From assembly GCA_016795155.1 (NCBI GenBank), contig JAEUIE010000010.1, positions 1 to 64,000 of the forward strand: a DNA stretch of 64,000 bases, read 5' to 3'. The notes beneath the pieces are model-generated. The model saw only the letters and a program-made list of their open reading frames with translations. It ran no database searches and was not told where the DNA came from. This document shows, in pieces, positions 44,087-52,166 of the stretch. Both the position numbers and the translations under genes were made by a program. Source of the stretch: Planctomycetia bacterium. GTDB taxonomy: Bacteria > Planctomycetota > Planctomycetia > Gemmatales > HRBIN36. Position 1 is the stretch's first letter. Each line of letters starts with the position of its first letter.

Positions 44087-44455
44087 ATGCTTCGATATTT
44101 GTTTTTGTCGATAATCATAGCAGCAGGCTGTTCCTCTGAAGATCTGACTAAACCTGTCAAGGTACCACCAAAGACCAGGGCGTGGTCTACCCGCCATGCC
44201 CCACTTATCCTCAGTAGTATACCAGTCACTCCGTATCTACGTTCGGATTTAGAATCCATGCTAATAGGAAAAACCCCAGAAGAAGTAACAATAAAAATCG
44301 GTGAACCACATATCCGAATTGATGATACGTGGGAATACAAACTACCATCAGTTGACAAAGCAAAACAAAAAACGAGTTATTCGTTTACCATTCACTGGAT
44401 ACACGATAGTGAAAACTGGAACTTAGTGAAAGTCGAGAAGCTCAGCTTTGAATAG
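44087..44455 (+). CDS. Small lipoprotein
   Basis: The ATG at 44087 gives 122 residues with a leader MLRYLFLSIIIAAGC whose lipobox (IAAGC) places the lipidated Cys at 15. An upstream ATG at 44048 only adds a non-leader stretch. The mature part carries SDLESMLIGKTPEEVTIKIGEPHIRIDDTWEYKLPSVD, which looks like the SmpA/BamE-type fold (GKTxxEVxxxLGxP), and ends EKLSFE. The fit suggests a BamE/OmlA-like domain, but the rest is too short to be certain. Confidence 0.65.
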   Translation: MLRYLFLSIIIAAGCSSEDLTKPVKVPPKTRAWSTRHAPLILSSIPVTPYLRSDLESMLIGKTPEEVTIKIGEPHIRIDDTWEYKLPSVDKAKQKTSYSFTIHWIHDSENWNLVKVEKLSFE

Positions 44456-44567
44456 CAGAGAAGTGGGTACTTCTTCTCCCCAAATCTTCAACTACCTGCT
44501 TCACAAGACCATCACAATCGGGTACAAGAGACTTTGCACCATGGAATGACGCAACAGGATTATCCCC

Positions 44568-45275
44568 TTGATTATCTACCCTGCTATCGATCTCCGTGCA
44601 GGCCAGTGTGTTCGGCTCAGGCAAGGCGATTTTCAGCAGGAAACCGTTTACGGCAACGACCCCGGCCAGATGGCCCTGCATTGGCAAAGCCAGGGTGCCA
44701 AGGCATTGCACCTGGTTGATCTCGATGGCGCCAAGGCGGGCAAGCCAGCAAATCTGCAGGCACTAGAGTCTATTCGCAAAGCAGTCACAATCCCCTTGCA
44801 AGTGGGGGGTGGTTTGCGAACAGAAAATGATCTGAACACCATCTTTGAACTAGGCATCGAACGTGCCATCCTGGGTTCTCAAGCCTGCAAAGACCCGGCC
44901 TGGCTGGCACAGATGGCCCGGCGGTATCCTCAGCGCATTCTTCTCGGTATCGATGCCAAAAACGGACTGGTCGCTACCGAAGGCTGGCTCGAAGTTTCCT
45001 CGATCAAAGCCATCGAACTGGCGATGGACGTCGCATCATTACCATTGGCTGGCATCATCTACACCGACATCGCCAAAGACGGCATGATGGCCGGCCCCAA
45101 TATTGAAGCGCTTGCCGAGATGTCGCACGCCACGCCACTGCCGCTGATTGCATCGGGTGGCGTGACGACGGCAGACGATGTCTACCGCCTGCGCAATATG
45201 AACCTGGCGGGCTGCATCATCGGCCGGGCACTTTACGAAAAATCCATTACTCTCCCTCAAATCCTCTCGGAGTAA
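44568..45275 (+). CDS. hisA: ProFAR isomerase HisA
   Basis: The product isomerises the ProFAR intermediate in histidine synthesis. The (beta-alpha)8 barrel reads IYPAIDLRAGQCVRLRQGDFQQETVYGNDPGQMALHWQSQGAKALHLVDLDGA, IPLQVGGGLRTENDLNTIFELGIERAILGS, and LLGIDAKNGLVATEGWLE, with the catalytic Asp pair (first in PAIDLRAG, second in YTDIAKDGMMAGPN). The start is a TTG with AGGA upstream; no ATG or GTG is nearby. It is 235 residues, as expected. An EF-G-like gene starts five bases after its stop. Other his genes are not present. Confidence 0.95.
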   Translation: MIIYPAIDLRAGQCVRLRQGDFQQETVYGNDPGQMALHWQSQGAKALHLVDLDGAKAGKPANLQALESIRKAVTIPLQVGGGLRTENDLNTIFELGIERAILGSQACKDPAWLAQMARRYPQRILLGIDAKNGLVATEGWLEVSSIKAIELAMDVASLPLAGIIYTDIAKDGMMAGPNIEALAEMSHATPLPLIASGGVTTADDVYRLRNMNLAGCIIGRALYEKSITLPQILSE

Positions 45276-45280
45276 TCATC

Positions 45281-47446
45281 ATGGCCAGACATCATATGGA
45301 AGACGTTCGCAACATTGCGCTGGTGGGGCATGCCGGTGCGGGAAAGACCACGCTGGCCGACGGCTTGCTCCATCAGGCAAAGGCAGTGGATCGACGTGGT
45401 TCGGTAGACGAAGGCACCAGTTTCTCCGATTACGATGAAGAAGCCAAACGCCGCAAGTTCTCCATCGACAGTACCGTGCTCCATTTTGAAGACCTGGGCA
45501 AGTTCATCAACATGATCGATACGCCAGGCTACCCCGATTTTGTCGGCCAGGCTTTGTGCGGCCTGCACGCTGTCGAAAACGCCTTGATCGTCATCAATGC
45601 CACCCGTGGCGTGGAGCCTAACACCCGCAAGCTCTTCCATGAAGCAGGCAAGCTCGATCTGTGCCGGTTCATTGTCATCAACAAGCTCGATGTGGAAAAT
45701 GTCGATTTCCAGTCGCTGGTGGATAACATTCGCGAATCGTTCGGCAAAGGGTGCGTGCTGTTCAATGCACCCATCGAAATGGGACCGGCATTCCGTGGTG
45801 TAGTGGAAATCCTCGATCCGCATGGCAACAAGGTGGAAGGGTGCCCGATTGATCTCAATAAGGCCCGCACGCAGATTGTTGAAGCCATCATCGATGCTGA
45901 TGAAGGACTGATGGAAAAGTATCTTGCCGAGGGCGATCTGAAGAATGAAGATGTGCTGCCTGCGTTGCCTAAGGCCATGCATGCCGGCACCATTGTCCCC
46001 ATGTTCTGCGTGTCTGCCAAGAAGGACATTGGCATGCACGACCTGATGGATGACATTGCCAAGTATGGTGTGAACCCGGCTCAGGGGCCGCATCATCAGA
46101 TTGAAGATGACGAGGATGAAGAGAAGCCCAAGGCCGGTGTTCATGAGCATGAACTCAAAATTAAGGAAGAAGGCCCGGCTATCGGCCAAATCTTCAAAGT
46201 CATCAATGACAAGTATGTTGGTTCACTCAGCTTCATGCGGCTGTTTGCTGGAAAAATAACGACGGATACGCATTTCTACAATGCCCGCACCGGCAAGCAG
46301 GTGCGAGGCGGCGGCATGTTTCTCGTCCAGGGCAAAACCACCAAGCCCATGACCGAAGCGGTAGCAGGTGACATTGTCGCTCTGGCCAAAATGGAAGACC
46401 TGCATGTGGGTGATACGCTCGGCACCAGTTCCCATGTAGGCAAGATGCCTCATCCACATTTCCCCACGCCCATGTTCAGCCTCGCCGTGGAACCCAAGAA
46501 CCGGGGCGACGAGCAGAAGATTTCCCAATCGCTGGCCAAGATGACCGAGGAAGACCCGACGTTCAAATCGCATCGCGATCCTGCCACGCATGAACTGGTG
46601 GTCAGTGGCATGAGTCCGCTGCATCTGGATGTGATTCAGCATCGGCTCAAGTCTCGGTTCAATCTCGAAATCATCACGCATGAGCCGAAGGTGGCCTACC
46701 GCGAAACCGTCACCCGCAATGGCGAGGGCAACCACAAGCACAAGAAACAATCTGGCGGACGCGGCCAGTTTGGCGAAGTGCACCTGCGCGTTTATCCCTT
46801 GCCACGAGAAATCACCTCGGAAGAGCAGTGCAAGAAGGAGTTCATGAACAAGGCTAAGTTTCCCCATTACCGGGAAGATCATAGCCGCTACGATCCTGCT
46901 CATAACTTTGCCTTCATCGATTCGATTGTGGGTGGCACCATTCCCAACCAGTTCTTGCCGGCTATCTACAAAGGCTGCCAGGAAGTGCTGGAACGTGGCG
47001 CCCTGGCAGGGAACCGCATGCAGGATATCGCGGTGGAAATCCATTTCGGCAAAGATCATCCGGTGGACAGTTCCGAAGCTGCCTTCAAGACAGCTGGCCG
47101 TATTGCCTTCAAGAATGGCATCCTGAATGCCCATGCGGTGTTGCTCGAACCGATTGTGAGCCTGGAAGTCACGGCGCCGAGCCGGTTTGTCGGCGCTATC
47201 CTGGGCGATCTGAACACCAAGCGAGCCCGTGTGGAAGATCAGGATACCTTACCTGGCGACCTGCAGGTCATTCGGGCGAAAGCACCGCTGGCGGAAGTGA
47301 TGCGTTACGCTGCCCAACTGGGAAGTATCACACAGGGGCAGGGGTCGTACTCGATGGAGTTCAGCCATTACGACCAGGTGCCCGGCAACGTGCAGCAACA
47401 GATCGTCGCCAAGGCCGGCAAGATTCATCATGAGGATGATGAATAA
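45281..47446 (+). CDS. EF-G-like GTPase, paralog (EF-G subfamily II)
   Basis: The protein has 721 residues. P-loop GHAGAGKTT (16-24) replaces the usual AHIDAGKTT, and NKLD gives the guanine-binding NKxD. Switch II reads DTPGYPDF: the His of DTPGHVDF is Tyr here, as in the long-known EF-G-like paralogs of actinobacteria and other phyla. That change should slow or alter GTP hydrolysis. Domains II-V follow (GPAIGQIFKV, SGMSPLHLDVIQHRLK, EPKVAYRETV, EPIVSLEVTAPSRFVGAILGDLNTKR). It lacks the role of the main EF-G and may act in ribosome recycling or stress. A REP palindrome follows the stop. Confidence 0.9.
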   Translation: MARHHMEDVRNIALVGHAGAGKTTLADGLLHQAKAVDRRGSVDEGTSFSDYDEEAKRRKFSIDSTVLHFEDLGKFINMIDTPGYPDFVGQALCGLHAVENALIVINATRGVEPNTRKLFHEAGKLDLCRFIVINKLDVENVDFQSLVDNIRESFGKGCVLFNAPIEMGPAFRGVVEILDPHGNKVEGCPIDLNKARTQIVEAIIDADEGLMEKYLAEGDLKNEDVLPALPKAMHAGTIVPMFCVSAKKDIGMHDLMDDIAKYGVNPAQGPHHQIEDDEDEEKPKAGVHEHELKIKEEGPAIGQIFKVINDKYVGSLSFMRLFAGKITTDTHFYNARTGKQVRGGGMFLVQGKTTKPMTEAVAGDIVALAKMEDLHVGDTLGTSSHVGKMPHPHFPTPMFSLAVEPKNRGDEQKISQSLAKMTEEDPTFKSHRDPATHELVVSGMSPLHLDVIQHRLKSRFNLEIITHEPKVAYRETVTRNGEGNHKHKKQSGGRGQFGEVHLRVYPLPREITSEEQCKKEFMNKAKFPHYREDHSRYDPAHNFAFIDSIVGGTIPNQFLPAIYKGCQEVLERGALAGNRMQDIAVEIHFGKDHPVDSSEAAFKTAGRIAFKNGILNAHAVLLEPIVSLEVTAPSRFVGAILGDLNTKRARVEDQDTLPGDLQVIRAKAPLAEVMRYAAQLGSITQGQGSYSMEFSHYDQVPGNVQQQIVAKAGKIHHEDDE

Positions 47447-47460
47447 AAATCATGCGGGTC

Positions 47461-47500
47461 GGGTGCCACGGTTTGCGTGTACTCACGCTAACCGTGCCAA
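47461..47500. repeat. REP-like palindrome with TACT loop
   Basis: CACGGTTTGCGTG and CACGCTAACCGTG flank TACT, with 12 of 13 pairs, directly after the EF-G-like stop. The preceding GGGTGCC is the same flank as at the 2.0 and 57-59 kb palindromes. It may also serve as the transcript end. Confidence 0.7.
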
Positions 47501-47537
47501 TTCACCGCACAGTTGCTTTTGCGGGCTTACTTTGATG

Positions 47538-48149
47538 TCACATCGCCTCCGACATCCGCGGATAGTCTTCACGAGCCCTATAGAGTGCTTGCCGGGCCAT
47601 CACAAACCGGGGCATGCGGTAAAGGCTGGAGCGGATGCAACCTGCCAGCTCGGCAATCTGTTCATCTGACCAGTCGGGGTGATCTGCCAATGCAGCCAGG
47701 ACCATCGCTTCCTTGCTGAGTCGTTGACGCTTACTGACTCGTTGCCGGGTGGGAAAAATCACGAGCGCTGGTTTGTTCTTCTCATCAGCCGGTTCTTCCA
47801 GCCAGTACATACCCTTGTCATCGGTACGCAGAATGCCATCCTGGCGGATGGCATGGCTGGCAAACGCATCGAGTTCCAGCGGCACCATGCGACTGCCTTG
47901 CCGATATTGTTCCACCAGATGCCTGATATGATGCGATTCATCATCAGAGAAAAGGTAATCGCGACCCCACGCTCGCAGATGCCTGCCACAGGGGCTTAAG
48001 CGCAAAGGCTGCAAGCGTTCGAGAATGCGCTGAATGTCGTTTTGCAAAAACGGATAATGACAGGCACAAAGCTTGGCGAGTTCAGTAGCCAATTGGTAGG
48101 CCCGGGCCTTATCGAGCATGGCGCCAGACCAGCGGCGAACTGCGGACAT
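47538..48149 (-). CDS. Hypothetical protein with a winged-helix-like C-terminus
   Basis: The ATG at 48147-48149 follows CGAGG and gives 203 residues. A front helical part (AYQLATELAKLCACHYPFLQNDIQRILERLQ) and a middle with acid/His groups (DDESHHIRHLVEQYRQGSRMVPLELDAFASHAIRQDG) lead to a basic C-terminus AMVLAALADHPDWSDEQIAELAGCIRSSLYRMPRFVMARQALYR, which has the spacing of a winged-helix DNA-binding domain. The family is unknown to me. It faces the EF-G-like gene tail to tail. Confidence 0.6.
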   Translation of the reverse strand: MSAVRRWSGAMLDKARAYQLATELAKLCACHYPFLQNDIQRILERLQPLRLSPCGRHLRAWGRDYLFSDDESHHIRHLVEQYRQGSRMVPLELDAFASHAIRQDGILRTDDKGMYWLEEPADEKNKPALVIFPTRQRVSKRQRLSKEAMVLAALADHPDWSDEQIAELAGCIRSSLYRMPRFVMARQALYRAREDYPRMSEAM

Positions 48150-48508
48150 GGTAAACCTCGTGAGCAATGCCAGCCCCTTATATCCAAATCGATTGGACCT
48201 GGCGTGGGAAAGAAGACGCATCGTGCATATCCGGGAGTGTAGCAGATAGGTGTATACTTATATAGTGTACAGGGGAACATTTTCTTGGACGAACAGTAGG
48301 ATTGAGTTGGATTGCATAAAGCCAGAATCAACTTACGACTTGCATGCTTGTCACGAAGGCTTGGTTTGTCGGAACCAGGGTGGATACCTTGAGATATTGA
48401 GCATCTTTTCTCAAAACGATTACAATGACTGCATCTTCTCCAGAGGGTTATCAAACTTCATTCACCCCAGAAGATATTTCGACCTTTGAAGAATAGTGAG
48501 GCAAGAAC
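48150..48508. other. Intergenic stretch without a convincing gene
   Basis: A poor 79-codon frame (48250-48489) lacks a ribosome site and family resemblance, so I leave it out. The AT-rich GTATACTTATATAGTGTAC at about 48252 is a near-palindrome and could be a promoter element. Confidence 0.35.
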
Positions 48509-48964
48509 ATGCATCATCTACTATTGATGTTCACGCTCATTTCTTTCATTGGACTGGTCATGAGCCTGACAAAGTATTGCTTTTTGCTGGTTGGTTGGGC
48601 CGATCCACTTGGTCCATTTTCACGCTGGTTATTTCCCTGGATGCTCGTTGGTGTCTGGATACCAGCAATATTAGCGATGGGATGGTTGACTAAAGAACAA
48701 AAAGGGAATTGGCAAGTTGCTCTACGCGGATGCCCAAGTTGGATGCGTTTGCTAATGTACCTGTTCTTTGGATATGCCATATTCAGTTATTTCTTCGTTA
48801 AGCCAATAGCGCCACAGCAAGGCCTGCCCCCCGGCGGGAGGCCGCCAGAAGCAGTGTTGGGGCATACGGGCATGATCATGGCATTTTTTGCAATTGCGAC
48901 TTGCATTCATTACTCGGCATACCGGGTAATTTCAGTTTCAAGAAAAGAGATAGGTTCCGAGTAG
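48509..48964 (+). CDS. Integral membrane protein, unknown function
   Basis: The protein has 151 residues with GAGGC before the ATG. Four hydrophobic segments are seen: LLLMFTLISFIGLVMSLTKYCFLL, WLFPWMLVGVWIPAILAMGWL, WMRLLMYLFFGYAIFSYFFV and GHTGMIMAFFAIATCIHYSAY. A Pro/Gly loop (QGLPPGGRPPEA) separates the last two. I recognise no family. It points toward the nucleotidyltransferase gene, tail to tail with a seven-base gap. Confidence 0.65.
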   Translation: MHHLLLMFTLISFIGLVMSLTKYCFLLVGWADPLGPFSRWLFPWMLVGVWIPAILAMGWLTKEQKGNWQVALRGCPSWMRLLMYLFFGYAIFSYFFVKPIAPQQGLPPGGRPPEAVLGHTGMIMAFFAIATCIHYSAYRVISVSRKEIGSE

Positions 48965-48970
48965 TATTCT

Positions 48971-49540
48971 CTACATCTCTTTCATTACTCGTTCGAGGTT
49001 TTCCATCGCATCGTCGCGATACGAATCGCCTTCCGTGTACCAGAGAAACGCACTTTCAAATCGTTCTCGCAACAGGACAGGGTTCAAAGGTTGGCCGCGT
49101 ATTTCCAGTTCATTCAACAGGTGCCTGATGTCTGCTTGATCCCACGTTCGGAATACTCTTATTTTGGAGATGATCAGATCATATGGATCAAGTCTCCATA
49201 GCCGGATAACTTTCCAGTTCCCCTTTATCTCTTCGCTTCTTCCCTGGTATCCGCTCGGAAGTGGTGGAAGGCTGGGGTTTACTGCGTCCAGGTACAATCC
49301 CAGTTCCCTGGCATTTCGGGTTTCCTTCCCAAATGCTGCCAGTGCGTTTTGCATCAACGGTGACTTCGGCAAGTCAACGACATCGAAATCCTTAGTGACG
49401 CGAAGAGACTCGTAGTGCATTACCAACACAGCCCCACCCAACTGGTATAGATCAAGATGATCACCTGGTTGAATCTGGCCTGCCAGATGATCATCGAGAG
49501 CCTGTAGAAAGTCACTGATTACTGCTTTCATTTCAGCCAT
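48971..49540 (-). CDS. DUF6036-like nucleotidyltransferase
   Basis: The ATG at 49538-49540 overlaps the stop of the upstream HTH gene (ATGGCTGA), giving 189 residues. The nucleotidyltransferase signature is LYQLGGAVLVMHYESLRVTKDFDVVDL (GG then a D-x-D pair). LWRLDPYDLIISKIRVFRTWDQADIRHLL is the Lys/Asp block of AbiEii/DUF6036 proteins. With the overlapping HTH partner it forms a two-gene unit like type IV toxin-antitoxin systems. Toxicity is not shown by sequence alone. Confidence 0.75.
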   Translation of the reverse strand: MAEMKAVISDFLQALDDHLAGQIQPGDHLDLYQLGGAVLVMHYESLRVTKDFDVVDLPKSPLMQNALAAFGKETRNARELGLYLDAVNPSLPPLPSGYQGRSEEIKGNWKVIRLWRLDPYDLIISKIRVFRTWDQADIRHLLNELEIRGQPLNPVLLRERFESAFLWYTEGDSYRDDAMENLERVMKEM

Positions 49541-50255
49541 ATCGTCCTGCCTCTCCCAGTGCTTTTGCCCGCTCGATGAAACCTGACAGGGTTGTGGCGT
49601 AACTGATTTTCCAGCGCCGATGTACGGCAGGCAATGATGCCGGTTTCTCAGTCGGAAATCCCATGCCGTCCGTGTGCTTGCTGCGTTTGTCCCATGCCTG
49701 CTTCCTGATCCATTCAAGTACACTGTCGGATACAGGATCGACTTGATGAGGCAACTTCTCTCGGATGATGAACGCGATATCTATCAACCAGCCAAGACGC
49801 ACTAGCGCACGCGCATCATACTTCCGGGCATATGCATAGAGCAACCACCGATCCCATTTCCGGTTTACCAGGATAAATGGAACAGCCTCCAGCACTCGTG
49901 GATCAACCTCATCGCCACGCAGGGACAAGATCAGAACTTCTTCTGGCGTGCGAAAGGCTCCCGGTACTTTCACTTTACTCGCCAGCAGATCAGATATACC
50001 CAACGCACGTAGTTCGAGAGCAATATCCTCTGGAGCATACCCTGGTTGTACTTTCCCGTTGATGAACCACTGTAAGGGAACATCGAGTCGTTCAGCGAAA
50101 GCTGCCAATTGATCCAGCGTTGGCTTTCGCTTGCCCAGTTCGATATGCGAAAGATAACTCTGCTTGATCCCACAGGCTTGAGCCAACGCACCTTGGCTTA
50201 ATCCAAGCGCAATGCGTCGATTCTTGAGATGAACGCTCAGACTCTTCCATTCCAC
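49533..50255 (-). CDS. XRE-family regulator, partner of the nucleotidyltransferase
   Basis: The protein has 240 residues. The N-terminal helix-turn-helix is VHLKNRRIALGLSQGALAQACGIKQSYLSHIELGKRKPTLDQLAAFAERLDV. The rest (ELRALGISDLLASKVKVPGAFRTPEEVLILSLRGDEVDPRVLEAVPFILVNRKWDRWLLYAYARKYDARALVRLGWLIDIAF) resembles the linker and effector part of AbiEi-type antitoxins by position and composition, not by a motif I can name. It overlaps the nucleotidyltransferase by eight bases. An AT-rich promoter region of about 60 bases lies upstream. Confidence 0.75.
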   Translation of the reverse strand: MEWKSLSVHLKNRRIALGLSQGALAQACGIKQSYLSHIELGKRKPTLDQLAAFAERLDVPLQWFINGKVQPGYAPEDIALELRALGISDLLASKVKVPGAFRTPEEVLILSLRGDEVDPRVLEAVPFILVNRKWDRWLLYAYARKYDARALVRLGWLIDIAFIIREKLPHQVDPVSDSVLEWIRKQAWDKRSKHTDGMGFPTEKPASLPAVHRRWKISYATTLSGFIERAKALGEAGRYG

Positions 50256-50460
50256 GCGAGTTCTTTGAATTGCAGCGAAAGCGAATCCTCCCCGATGATT
50301 ATTACCAATGATAATAATATATTACTATTAGTATTACAATATTACTTATAGATATTTTACGTTGGATCTGAAACAAAAGCCTTTTGATCGGTAGGCTTAT
50401 CAGAAGGGTTAATAATCGCCACATTGCTCCACCCCGCCTGCACCTGTAGAGTGAGGGAAC

Positions 50461-51111
50461 ATGGCAACGGAAGTGCATTCCAAGTCTGGTTTCTTCCTCT
50501 CCTTCGATGGTGTCGATGGTGCAGGCAAAAGTACGCAGATACAGTTGGTGACGCAATGGCTCCGTGAGCAGAATCATCGGGTGACGAACTGCCGCGATCC
50601 GGGGGGAACGCCGGGGGGTGATCGCATTCGGCATCTGCTACTGGATCGGAGCACCGGGCACCTGTCGCCTCTGACTGAAACGTTTCTCTACATGGCCAGC
50701 CGGTGCCAACTCGTGTCGGAAATCATCCGGCCTGCACTGGATCGTGGTGACATCGTGGTGTGTGATCGCTTTGTTCTCTCCACGGTGGTGTATCAGGGCT
50801 ATGCGGGTGAACTCGATCCGGCTTTGTGTTGGGAACTGGGTCGTACAGCTACCAGTAACACGCTGCCTGATCTGACATTGATTTTCGACATGCCAGTGGA
50901 TGCAGCCCTGGCTCGCAAGTCTGGCCCCGATGACAGGATGGAAGACAAGGGCAGGGCGTATCTCGAAAAAGTGCGTGCCGGGTTTCTCGAAGAAGCCCGT
51001 CTCGATCCGGAGCATCATCGCATCATCCAAGCGGATGCCAGTGTGGAAGCAGTACAGCAACAGATACGAAAGGAGATCAGCCATGCCCTGGGCCGGCATC
51101 TACGGACATGA
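50461..51111 (+). CDS. tmk: Thymidylate kinase
   Basis: The product phosphorylates dTMP to dTDP. The protein has 216 residues with GAGGGAAC before the ATG. The P-loop is FDGVDGAGKST (about 15-25), then the DRx site CDRFVLSTVVYQGYA and the lid-like part ARKSGPDDRMEDKGRAYLEKVRAGF. The usual DR(Y/F) motif and the dTMP pocket are present. The holB gene begins inside its last ten codons, so the two are co-translated, which is a common arrangement. Confidence 0.95.
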   Translation: MATEVHSKSGFFLSFDGVDGAGKSTQIQLVTQWLREQNHRVTNCRDPGGTPGGDRIRHLLLDRSTGHLSPLTETFLYMASRCQLVSEIIRPALDRGDIVVCDRFVLSTVVYQGYAGELDPALCWELGRTATSNTLPDLTLIFDMPVDAALARKSGPDDRMEDKGRAYLEKVRAGFLEEARLDPEHHRIIQADASVEAVQQQIRKEISHALGRHLRT

Positions 51112-52126
51112 TGCACAGCGCGACGCTTTGCTGCGCGCTTATCAGCGCGATCGGCTCGGGCACAGCTACCTGTTCACCGGTCCGGAAGGCATTGGCAAGA
51201 AACGGTTTGCCCTCACCCTGGCTCAATCGCTGCTGTGCGAAAACCTGGCAAACAGGTTGCGAAATCCAGATGATCAGAACTACGCAACCATGGAACCGTG
51301 TGGCGAGTGCCCGGCATGTGTTCAGATTAAGGCAGACACCTATCCCGATCTGCATGTAACCGGCCTGCCGGAAGACAAGCAGGAATTCCCCATTGCGGTG
51401 ATGCTGGAACTGATCCAGTCGCTGAGCTTGAAGCCCACGCGCGAAGGGAGCAGGCGTATTGCCATCATTGATGATGCGGATGTGTTCAACGAAGAGTCTG
51501 CCAACAGTTTTCTGAAGACACTGGAGGAGCCGCCGCCGGAGTCGTTGCTCATTCTGCTGGGCACCGCTCCTGAAAGGCAATTGCCTACGATTCTGTCGCG
51601 TTGCCAGGTGATCAGCTTTCAGCCACTTTCCGAGGCTGATTTCCAGGCAGCGGCTCAAGCTGCAGGGATTGTGGAGAAGCCAGCCGAGGCTCAGACACTT
51701 TATCGCTTGTCGCAGGGTTCCTTATCGAAAGCTCAACTGCTGAAAGATCCGGAGATGCAGGCGATCACGGGCGAGATTGCCAAGGCATTTCAGTCGCCCA
51801 AGTTTGCCAGCGTGGCCCTCGGAATCATGCTGGTGAAGTTTGCCGAGGGTTCCAAGGAAGGCGCTATTAAGAGGCAACGGGCCCACTTTGCCATCGAGTT
51901 CATTGTTCAACTGCTGCAAGCAGCATTGCTGCAGGCGGAAACCGGACAAGCCCAGACCGGCCCGCACCAGGCTGCGGTGCAACGTCTGGCGACACTCACC
52001 AACATCGAAGCGGTTCCGCAACTTATCGAAGCGTGTCTGGAAGCGGAATACCACATCGATCGCCGATTTCAGTTGGCGTTGCTGCTAGAAGCGTTCGCGG
52101 ACAAGTTGGGGCGGTATATGCGGTAG
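51083..52126 (+). CDS. holB: DNA polymerase III delta' subunit
   Basis: The ATG at 51083 has AAGGAG upstream and gives 347 residues. The AAA+ clamp-loader core reads MPWAGIYGHDAQRDALLRAYQRDRLGHSYLFTGPEGIGKKRFALTLAQSLLCE, with a Walker A in GPEGIGKKRF and the zinc-binding CGECPACVQIKADTYPD. It has IAIIDDADVFNEESANSFLKTLEEPPPESLLILLGTAPERQLPTILSRCQVISF, with the SRC motif. The C-terminal helical lid is present. The gene overlaps tmk by 29 bases. Confidence 0.93.
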   Translation: MPWAGIYGHDAQRDALLRAYQRDRLGHSYLFTGPEGIGKKRFALTLAQSLLCENLANRLRNPDDQNYATMEPCGECPACVQIKADTYPDLHVTGLPEDKQEFPIAVMLELIQSLSLKPTREGSRRIAIIDDADVFNEESANSFLKTLEEPPPESLLILLGTAPERQLPTILSRCQVISFQPLSEADFQAAAQAAGIVEKPAEAQTLYRLSQGSLSKAQLLKDPEMQAITGEIAKAFQSPKFASVALGIMLVKFAEGSKEGAIKRQRAHFAIEFIVQLLQAALLQAETGQAQTGPHQAAVQRLATLTNIEAVPQLIEACLEAEYHIDRRFQLALLLEAFADKLGRYMR

Positions 52127-52166
52127 GGATTGCATCTACACTTCGTCGGCTGATGATCAACTTCCA

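Noticed and set aside
48250-48489. 79-codon open frame in the gap before the membrane-protein gene
   Set aside because: No ribosome site, no signal and no family pattern; amino acid composition looks random.
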